Shown: piece by piece, positions 54,324 through 60,610 of the stretch
How the letters are laid out: every line of letters begins with the position of its first letter
Numbering within the stretch: the first letter of the stretch is position 1
Translations under genes and position numbers: made by a program
The notes under the pieces: generated by a model
What the model was told of the DNA's origin: nothing
Seen by the model: only the letters and a program-made list of their open reading frames with translations
Databases searched by the model: none
NCBI GenBank assembly: GCA_000824825.2
Contig: LM655198.1
Coordinates: 1,906 to 62,515, forward strand
DNA: 60,610 nucleotides
Reading direction: 5' to 3'
Source: Mesorhizobium sp. ORS 3324
GTDB taxonomy: Bacteria > Pseudomonadota > Alphaproteobacteria > Rhizobiales > Rhizobiaceae

Positions 54324-54472
54324 ATGAGTCCACTTGCGCCGTTTCCCCAGATTATCATGGAGCCGATCGTCCGCGCTGCCTTGCTGGAGGATCTGGGCAG
54401 GGCCGGCGACATCACCAACGATGCCATCATCCCCGCCGACTGCAAGGCAACGCTCGCGTTGGATGCGACTGC
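54324..54472 (+). pseudogene. nadC: nadC 5' fragment
   Basis: Starts right behind nadB (MSPLAPFPQIIMEPIVRAALLEDLGRAGDITNDAIIPADCKATLALDATAE), the N terminus of quinolinate phosphoribosyltransferase. After about 50 codons it runs into an inverted piece of bioF. The remaining 80 percent of nadC is missing. Confidence 0.9.
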
Positions 54473-54794
54473 AGAGCCTCAGCCCGCGCCATGGCGCGGG
54501 CATTGTCGCTGACGATGATCGGCAGGATCTGCGAGCCGCTGGCAGGTAGGATGAGCGCCTCGGCCCTCTTGCCTGCGAGCGCGACCAGCCGCGCCAGCCG
54601 TTCCCGGCGATCCGGTTCGTCAGCGACGATATCGAGGGCCGCTGCCGTATGGCTTTGACGTGCGCGGCATCTGCCCACCAACCGTGCCCGAAGGCACGGC
54701 GCGGCTTGGTACCTCGCTGACGCTGAATGTCGGCGAGGATGACCTCTCGGCGCTGTTCGATGCGCTCACCGAAAAATGGGAGCGCACGCCATGA
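54473..54794. pseudogene. bioF: bioF 3' region, half of it inverted
   Basis: Minus strand 54650-54473 reads AALDIVADEPDRRERLARLV, AEALILPASGSQILPIIVSDNARAMARAEALQ, part of 8-amino-7-oxononanoate synthase. The plus strand from 54650 then reads YGFDVRGICPPTVPEGTARLGTSLTLNVGEDDLSALFDALTEKWERTP and a stop, the true bioF end. In an intact gene the first piece directly precedes the second on the same strand, so about 178 bp were flipped in place. The 5' two thirds of bioF, and bioB, are gone. Confidence 0.9.
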
Positions 54795-55427
54795 CGGCAC
54801 GCTTCATCGTGACCGGCACCGACACCGGCATCGGCATCGGCAAGACGGTGTTTCCGCCGGTCTCGCGGGCCTGCTCGACGGCTTCTATGGGAAGCCGGCG
54901 CAATCGGGCCTCGACGGGGAAACCGACAGCGAGGTCGTTGCGCGGCTTTCTGGCCTGCCTTCAGGGCGCGTCCTGCCGGAAGTCTACCGTCTGAAGACGC
55001 CTCTGTCGCCGCATCGGTCGGCCGAAATCGATGGCATCGCGATCGAGGCGGCAAAGCTCTCGCTACCGGAGTTGCCCGGCCCGCTAATCATCGAAGGGGC
55101 CGGCGGACTGATGGTGCCGCTCAATCGGCAGATGAAGTTCATCTGTATCTTCCGGGACTGGCAACTGCCTGTCATTCTTTGCGCGCGTACGGCCCTCGGC
55201 ACCATCAACCACACCCTGCTTTCGCTCGAGGCCTTGCGCGCCCGCTCCATTCCATTGCTCGGCATCGCCTTCATCGGCGACGAGATGGCTGACACGCAAA
55301 GGACAATCGCCGAGATGGGCAGGGTGCGCGTGCTCGGTCGCCTTCCGCGTCTGGATCCGCTGACACCTTTTCCGAAGACATGCGAACGACCTTCAACGTC
55401 GCCGACTTCACAGAGACGCCACAGTGA
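54791..55427 (+). pseudogene. bioD: bioD (dethiobiotin synthetase) with frameshifts
   Basis: Starts ATG 54791, overlapping the bioF stop (ATGA). The P-loop reads GTDTGIGIGKTVF: a 6-base repeat (ATCGGC) adds GI to the normal GTDTGIGKT. A base is lost just after GTGTTT, shifting the frame into AGLAGLLDGFYGKPAQSGLDGETDSEVVARLSGLP, PLIIEGAGGLMVPL and ALGTINHTLLSLEALRAR. A second shift near 55370 restores the end EDMRTTFNVADFTETPQ. Not functional as it stands. Confidence 0.9.
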
Positions 55428-56180
55428 ACCGCTCCGCTGTCTGGCATCCCTTTACCCAGCATGCCACAGAACCGGCTCCGCCGACGATCGTGCGCACCGA
55501 AGGCGCCTATGTCGAGACGCGCGAAGGCAAGCGCATCCTCGACGCGATCTCCTCCTGGTGGGTCATCACTATGGCCACCGCCACCCGAAGATCGTGGAAG
55601 CGATCCGGCACGCGACCGAAACACTCGACCCGGTGATCTTTGCCGGCCTCAGCCCAGCCGGCCAAGCAGTTGGCCGCAGCGCTGGTCGACCTGGCGCCGC
55701 CGGGGCTCGACTGGGTCTTCTTCTCCGACAGCGGCTCAACCAGCGTCGAGGTGGCGCTGAAGATGGCGCTCGGCTTTCACCGCAACAATGGCTTCCCGCG
55801 CTCGCGCATCGTCGTGATGGAACACAGCTATCACGGCGACACCATCGGCACGATGAGCGTCGGCGCGCGCGGCGTCTTCAGCGCCGCCTACGAGCCGCTG
55901 CTGTTCGAGGTCGACACCATCCCCTTTCCTGCCGCAGGCCAGGAGCAAAGGACGCTCGATGCCTTCGAGCGGCTGGCGCGTGACCGCGAGGTTGCCGCGC
56001 TGATCGTCGAGCCGCTGGTGCTCGGCGGCCGGCGGCATGCTCGTGTACCCCGCCTGGGTACTCGCCGAACTCAAGCGCATTGCCGAGCGCTCGGAGACAC
56101 TTTTCATCGCCGACGAAGTCATGACCGGTTGGGGCGGCACCGGCACAATGTTTGCCTGCGAGCAGGCAGGGATCTTGAGG
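55424..56180 (+). pseudogene. bioA: bioA (DAPA aminotransferase) with frameshifts and lost 3' half
   Basis: GTG 55424 overlaps the bioD stop. Reads NRSAVWHPFTQHATEPAPPTIVRTEGAYVETREGKRILDAISSWWV, shifts frame near 55565, continues HPKIVEAIRHATETLDPVIF and, shifted again, PPGLDWVFFSDSGSTSVEVALKMALGFHRNNGF and VMEHSYHGDTIGTMSVGARGVF. After another shift near 56030 it reads MLVYPAWVLAELKRIAERSETLFIADEVMTGWGGTGTMFACEQAGI and ends. The PLP-lysine region is missing. The remainder to gabD (56181-56311) holds no recognised gene. Confidence 0.9.
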
Positions 56181-56311
56181 TGCTTACCGAATTTTCCCGC
56201 GAAATCGGCGGTATTTATCGGCACCGCCACCCAGTGCTAAGCAACCTTGGCGGCTACCGACAGGTTCCGCATGCCGCCAAAGACAATGCTTGATATTGAG
56301 GAGATAACCAC

Positions 56312-57787
56312 TTGTCTCTACATCCGGAGCTGATCCGCCACCTGAAATCCCCCGACCTCTTTGCTGCGATCGACCGTGTGCCGGCGCTTGGCGCGCCGCT
56401 TGGTGGGCGCACATTCGAAGTCTTCAATCCGTCAACCGGCGAGCTGTTGGCGGAACTGCCCGATATGGGCGTCGAGGAGACGCGCGCGGCGATCGACAAG
56501 GCCTATGCCGCCCAGGCCGAATGGGCAGCGCTGACCGCCCGGGAGCGCAGCGAAATGCTGTGGCAGTGGCACCAGCTGATCGTCACCCACACCGACGACC
56601 TTGCCGCAATTCTCACCGCGGAGATGGGCAAGCCGCTTGCCGAAGCCAGATCGGAAGTCTCGCATGCGGCCGCTTATCTGCAATGGTACGCCGAGGAGGC
56701 CAACCGTATCTACGGCGAAACGATCTCCGCGCCCTCGACGGACCGCCGCATGCTGGTGATCAAGCAGCCGATCGGTGTTGTCGGTACGATCACGCCATGG
56801 AACTTTCCCGCATCGATGGTGGCGCGCAAGATCTCGCCGGCGCTGGCGGCGGGCTGCGCGATCGTGCTGAAGCCCGCCGAGCAGACGCCGCTTGTCGCGG
56901 GCGCCATGTTCGCGCTCGCCGCCGCGGCCGGTTTTCCCGACGGTGTCGTGAACCTTGTTTACGCCTCCGAGGGCGCTGCGGTGGGGCGCGAGCTCTGCCA
57001 CAATTCCAAAGTGCGCAAGATCAGCTTCACCGGATCGACCGAAGTCGGGCGGCGGCTGATGCGCCAGTGCTCGGACCAGATCAAGAAGGTCAGCCTCGAG
57101 CTGGGCGGCAATGCGCCCTTCATTGTCTTCGACGACGCCGACATCGATGCTGCCGTGGACGGGGCGATCCAGGCGAAGTTCCGCAATGCCGGCCAGACCT
57201 GCGTTTCGGCCAACCGCCTTTACTTGCAGTCGGGCGTTCATAACGAGTTCGTCGATAAATTCGTGGAAAGGGTTCGCCAGCTTCAGGTTGGCGACGGCTT
57301 CGATCCCGGTGTCGCCATCGGCCCGCTGATCGACAGGCATGCCCTGGCCAAGATCGAATCCCACATCGCCGACGCCGTGGCAAAAGGCGGTGCGATCCGG
57401 TGCGGCGGAGGCCGGATTGGCGCAGACGGCACTTTTTTCCAGCCGACGGTCCTCACCGATATCTCCAATGCAATGACCGTCGCGCAAGAGGAGACATTCG
57501 GGCCGTTGGCCCCGGTCATCCGCTTCGAGGACGCGGATCAGGTCGTGCGTGAGGCCAACGACACGATCTACGGCCTCGCCGCCTATTTCTATGCTTCGAA
57601 CCTGAAGCGCGTTTGGCGCGTGGCCGAGGCCTTGGAATACGGCATGGTGGGGATCAACACTGGACGCATGTCCTCTGAGGCCGCGCCTTTCGGTGGGGTG
57701 AAGCAGTCCGGCATCGGGCGGGAGGGTTCCCGCCATGGCCTCGAGGATTACCTCGAGATGAAATATCTCTGCATGGGCGGTATCTGA
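56312..57787 (+). CDS. gabD: Succinate-semialdehyde dehydrogenase (NADP+) GabD
   Basis: 491 residues. TTG start at 56312 with GAGGAG 7 bases upstream. Aldehyde dehydrogenase blocks: GVVGTITPWNFPASMVARKISPALAAGCAIVLKPAEQTPL, FTGSTEVGRRLM, catalytic Glu in LELGGNAPFIVFDDAD and catalytic Cys in NAGQTCVSANRLY, then EETFGPLAPVIRFEDADQVV and GREGSRHGLEDYLEMKYLC, as in GabD. Oxidises succinic semialdehyde to succinate, the second step of GABA breakdown; a gabT-like gene follows at 60018. Part of the gene is duplicated at 41461-42012. Confidence 0.94.
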   Translation: MSLHPELIRHLKSPDLFAAIDRVPALGAPLGGRTFEVFNPSTGELLAELPDMGVEETRAAIDKAYAAQAEWAALTARERSEMLWQWHQLIVTHTDDLAAILTAEMGKPLAEARSEVSHAAAYLQWYAEEANRIYGETISAPSTDRRMLVIKQPIGVVGTITPWNFPASMVARKISPALAAGCAIVLKPAEQTPLVAGAMFALAAAAGFPDGVVNLVYASEGAAVGRELCHNSKVRKISFTGSTEVGRRLMRQCSDQIKKVSLELGGNAPFIVFDDADIDAAVDGAIQAKFRNAGQTCVSANRLYLQSGVHNEFVDKFVERVRQLQVGDGFDPGVAIGPLIDRHALAKIESHIADAVAKGGAIRCGGGRIGADGTFFQPTVLTDISNAMTVAQEETFGPLAPVIRFEDADQVVREANDTIYGLAAYFYASNLKRVWRVAEALEYGMVGINTGRMSSEAAPFGGVKQSGIGREGSRHGLEDYLEMKYLCMGGI

Positions 57788-59076
57788 GGACCTACACGCT
57801 GTTCTTCTGACCAGACCGTCTGCCTGAGCCGGCCTTCTGCATAGCGGGTCATGTCATGGGGAGCATCCGCCTCCAATGCCCAGAAGCTCCGGTTGCCAAG
57901 CGCATGGCGAGTTCCGAACGCCCGGGCTGCTCGGATGAGCGCGCGAGCAGCATGTCTGGTCCACTTGTGCAGTTGATACAACTCCATCTGAGAATTTTTT
58001 TGTCCCTCCTGCTGCAGCGGCGAGGCGCGAGACCAGAAAAGGCGTTCGAAATTCTTCTGGTGATTTGCCCCTGAACGGTTAATTTTGGCGCGGCTCGGGG
58101 CTGGGGGCATTTGGCCCACAAGTGCAAGACATGTCTGCCCAAAGCTAGACGGAAAACAAATTGATATAGACGTGCATAATGCCGAAGCTTTAGCATCTCG
58201 ATCCAGGTGGTCTTACTGTCAATTCGCCAGGGACCTCAACATCAACCCGCCAAGCGCCCTCCGCCCGATTAAGAAGCTCCAGAAGCACCGCATCGCCGGT
58301 TTCCGGACCGAGACTGGGATGCGGCTGACCACTATGGAGGCAGAGTTCGAGAAGTGCACAATTCCCCGCGAATTTGCGCAAACTGCCAACTCTCAAGTTT
58401 GCCGGGCCGCCAGGCATAAATTGAGTTTAGCGCCAGCTAAAAGTTTTAGCTATTCTCTTGGGGAAGCCTGATCCCCTATCATTAGTGTCACGGTGAGCAA
58501 AACCGCCCTACCGGGAGGTATAGTTCCTTTTGCCAGAGCGAACACTATTTATTCCGGCGCCGCAGCGAGGCTTTGATGAATACTGACCCTCCAGCATTCT
58601 GGGCCGCGAGAACCGGTTCTCGGTGGTTGCACCTCGCAAGACGCCAAGGGCTTTGCGTTTCCAGCGCTTCACCACGACGCCAGTATCGATTTCAACGCGA
58701 AACCACCAGGCGACAAAGGGCAGCGGGGGCCGATGTCGATGAGCCTCGCTCGTGTCCGCAAGGCGGGATGACAGGTATTCATCTCCAGACTGGTCTTCCC
58801 CTCAAAAGTACCTTTGGTGATGGTGACTCGGGGTTGCCTAAAGTAAGAGCTTCGGCGCTATAGCGTGTGACAGCCTCGGCATCGGCAATGCGGGCTTGAG
58901 AAGACCGACCATGTGGCGCGCCAATGCTCCGCACGGTTTCAGCAACGTTATCCGCCGGTGTGGCAGCGTCTAGCATCCGCGACCCTGCGGGCAGGCTATC
59001 CGAACGAACTGAGCTCGTCCGGCCCCCGCCCCGCACATGAAAGTCGCTAGTCTAGGTTAAGGAATAAGGAGCCAGG
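57788..59076. other. 1.3-kb stretch without a recognised gene
   Basis: Several short frames but none with a family I recognise. A plus frame at 58140-58470 (DVHNAEALASRSRW, ALRPIKKLQKHRIAGFRTETGMRLTTMEAEF) and a minus frame at 57860-58000 (YQLHKWTRHAARALIRAARAFGTRHAL) look mildly protein-like and may be remnants. No nod box or sigma-54 site was found. Confidence 0.4.
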
Positions 59077-59814
59077 ATGAAGAGGTTTGAAGGAAAGGTC
59101 GCCCTTGTGACGGGCGGGCGCAGCGGAATTGGTCAAGCCACCGCCCGACGACTTCGGGATGAGGGTGCCCGCGTCTTCACGGCGCAGCGCGGCGAGGATC
59201 TGGAGTTCGAAGCGATCTCGATCGACTTATCGGCTCCGGCTGAGGCAGGTCGTGCTGTCGAGGCAGTGGTAGGGCAAACCGGGCGACTTGACGTCCTGGT
59301 GAACAACGCGGGAATGATGGAGGAAGTACGGATCGAGGATATGACCCTCGCGGATTGGGAGCGCACGATGGCCGTCAATCTGACCTCACCGTTAATGCTG
59401 ATCAAAGCCGCCCTGCCCCACCTGCGGTCAGTGGGTGGTTCGATCGTGAATGTAGGCTCAATCGAGGGCCTGGGCTCCAATCCGAAGCATGCGGCCTACG
59501 GCACATCCAAAGCGGGCATCCACGCCCTCACCAGGGCAGTGGCGATCGACCATAGCCGTGAAGGCGTCCGTTGCAACGCGGTGGCACCGGGTTGGATCGA
59601 TACCGACATCAATGTGGAATTCATTCAGAACCTGCCCGATCCAAAGGGATTTCGCCAAAAGGTCGGGAAGATCCATATGGTAGGCCGCACCGGGAAACCC
59701 GAGGAGGTCGCAAGCCTGATTGCCTGGCTGGCCTCGCCCGAAGCTTCTTTTGTCACCGGACAGGTGTGGACGATCGATGGCGGCCGGATGGCAATGCTGA
59801 GCCTGCCGCAGTAA
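59077..59814 (+). CDS. Short-chain dehydrogenase/reductase (SDR)
   Basis: 245 residues; ATG 59077 with AAGGAG upstream. Classical SDR: cofactor motif VTGGRSGIGQATARRL, LDVLVNNAGMM, catalytic Ser in VNVGSIEGLG and YGTSK (Tyr and Lys), then GWIDTDINVEF and WLASPEASFVTGQVWTIDGG. Shortened in the region after the cofactor motif (QRGEDLEFEAISIDLS). Reduces or oxidises an alcohol/ketone with NAD(P)H. Lies between gabD and the gabT-like gene; possibly related to GABA or gamma-hydroxybutyrate metabolism, but the substrate cannot be read. Confidence 0.9.
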   Translation: MKRFEGKVALVTGGRSGIGQATARRLRDEGARVFTAQRGEDLEFEAISIDLSAPAEAGRAVEAVVGQTGRLDVLVNNAGMMEEVRIEDMTLADWERTMAVNLTSPLMLIKAALPHLRSVGGSIVNVGSIEGLGSNPKHAAYGTSKAGIHALTRAVAIDHSREGVRCNAVAPGWIDTDINVEFIQNLPDPKGFRQKVGKIHMVGRTGKPEEVASLIAWLASPEASFVTGQVWTIDGGRMAMLSLPQ

Positions 59815-60017
59815 CGGCAGGAGTGCGCTTTCAAAGCACGCGCTGTCCTGGAACAGCGCCAAGAGGCGCAAACAGGAATATGCAATACCAGCGTTTTGAA
59901 CGGGCGCACGAAATCCAGCATTCATTAGCGATATGATGCTTCATTGCCGCGAGCCTTGGCGAATACGGCGTGGTTTTTCTGGCGCGTCTCGATGCAAACC
60001 TAACAGGAGGTAGTTAA

Positions 60018-60610
60018 ATGGTGTCGAATGTTGCTTTGGACGAGCGCCGGAACGCTGCGGTTGCGGCTTCGGTCTCTCCGCCCTTTCCCATGTATGTCGA
60101 GCGGGCTCAAGGTGCAGAGATCTGGGACGTGGAGGGACGACGCTATATCGACTTCCTGAGCGGCATGGGCGCTCTCGCGGTCGGACACTCGCATCCAAAG
60201 GTTGTCGCTGCCATTCAGGCCCAGCTTACCAAGTTCAGCCACACCTTCTTTGGCACCGCTCCTTATGAGAGCTACCTTGCGGTGGCTGAGCGGCTGAACC
60301 AGCGTTGCAAGGTGGGCGGACGGGCCAAGACCCTGCTCGTCACGACCGGTGCGGAGGCGGTCGAGAATGCCGTCAAGATTGCGCGCGCCTACACCAAGCG
60401 GCGCGGCATCATTGTCTTTGGCGGCGCCTTTCACGGCCGCACGCTGCTGACCATGGCAATGACGGGAAAGGTCAATCCCTACAAGCAGTCCTTCGGACCT
60501 TTCCCCGGCAATATCTATCGCGCGCCTTACCCGGATCTCTATCGGGGTGTCAGCGTCGAGCACTGCCTTGCGGCCCTGGACACGCTGTTCGAATCCGAGA
60601 TCGAGGCGAG
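60018..60610 (+). CDS. gabT: Class III aminotransferase, GabT-like (3' end cut by window)
   Basis: ATG 60018 with AGGAGG 7 bases upstream; the frame is open to the window end (about 197 codons). FPMYVERAQGAEIWDVEGRRYIDFLSGMGALAVGHSHPKVVAAI, then TLLVTTGAEAVENAVKIARAYTKRRGIIVFGGAFHGRTLLTMAMTGKVNPYKQSFGPFPGN, the 4-aminobutyrate aminotransferase pattern. Transfers the amino group of GABA to 2-oxoglutarate, giving succinic semialdehyde for the nearby gabD. The PLP lysine lies beyond the window. Confidence 0.9.
   Translation, partial: MVSNVALDERRNAAVAASVSPPFPMYVERAQGAEIWDVEGRRYIDFLSGMGALAVGHSHPKVVAAIQAQLTKFSHTFFGTAPYESYLAVAERLNQRCKVGGRAKTLLVTTGAEAVENAVKIARAYTKRRGIIVFGGAFHGRTLLTMAMTGKVNPYKQSFGPFPGNIYRAPYPDLYRGVSVEHCLAALDTLFESEIEA

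Noticed and set aside
54484..54501. 18-bp perfect palindrome CCCGCGCCATGGCGCGGG
   Set aside because: It is coding sequence of bioF (ARAMARA in DNARAMARAEAL read on the minus strand), so the symmetry follows from the codons.
53517..54800. Long minus-strand frame of 427 codons over nadB, nadC and bioF
   Set aside because: Arg/Pro-rich shadow frame. Only its bioF-like part (54473-54650) is real homology and is reported separately.
59968..59985. TGGCGCG...GATGC before the gabT-like gene as a sigma-54 site
   Set aside because: The GG and GC are 11 bp apart instead of 10 and TTGC is absent.

Overview
The window looks like part of the symbiosis island of a Mesorhizobium-type root-nodule bacterium. 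Three things point there. Two nod boxes (NodD binding sites) are present, one of them in front of a nodM-type glucosamine synthase. There are three consensus sigma-54 (-24/-12) promoters, one with a NifA upstream activator site. There is also a vitamin block of thi, nad and bio genes of the kind known from Mesorhizobium symbiosis islands. GC-rich alphaproteobacterial genes are interleaved with many decayed insertion sequences and gene remnants. No tRNA, rRNA, CRISPR array or replication origin was seen.

Layout. 1-1.3 kb: end of a thiamine operon (thiE, thiD). 2-15.3 kb: a one-carbon/methionine-cycle and Nod-factor supply region. It holds an ArsR-type regulator, glyA, metK, a nod-box-preceded fatty acid hydroxylase/sterol desaturase, adenosine kinase, nod-box nodM, a small RNA with three CCUCCUCCC-type loops (alpha-r14/NfeR1-like), and a cobalamin riboswitch in front of metE. 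Remnants of metK, adenosine kinase and metE show that the region was built by duplication and partial loss. 15.3-19.8 kb: gene-poor debris with a broken cytochrome c peroxidase and an IS110 copy carrying an internal inversion.

19.8-27.3 kb: an accessory set of a beta-lactamase-fold hydrolase, an Ldh2-type dehydrogenase, a CmcI-family enzyme and an ATP-grasp ligase. The last three each have their own sigma-54 promoter, so nodule (NifA/RpoN) expression is likely. Remnants of IS21, a group II intron, tuf and IS110 lie between them. 27.4-32.1 kb: integrase and transposase debris, a Rop-type porin and a putative DNA-binding protein. 32.1-41.4 kb: a catabolic cluster of peptide-type binding protein, isoaspartyl dipeptidase, LysR regulator, two paired acyl-CoA dehydrogenases, enoyl-CoA hydratase and class III CoA-transferase. 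41.5-42.4 kb: a gabD fragment and an IS481 remnant.

42.6-51.8 kb: an MFS exporter, a glycine-betaine-type ABC transporter (proVWX), and divergently a glycerate kinase, an enolase-like protein with altered active-site loops and an ornithine-cyclodeaminase-like protein. This is the least explained operon here. 51.8-56.2 kb: nadA and nadB intact, followed by truncated nadC, a scrambled bioF, and frameshifted bioD and bioA. 56.3-60.6 kb: gabD, an SDR and the start of a gabT-like aminotransferase, a GABA catabolic set.

Main points of interest: the nod-box hydroxylase, the sigma-54 accessory set, the symbiosis-island sRNA, and the transporter/glycerate kinase/enolase-like/cyclodeaminase-like operon. 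All functions are read from sequence and family knowledge only; no database search was run.
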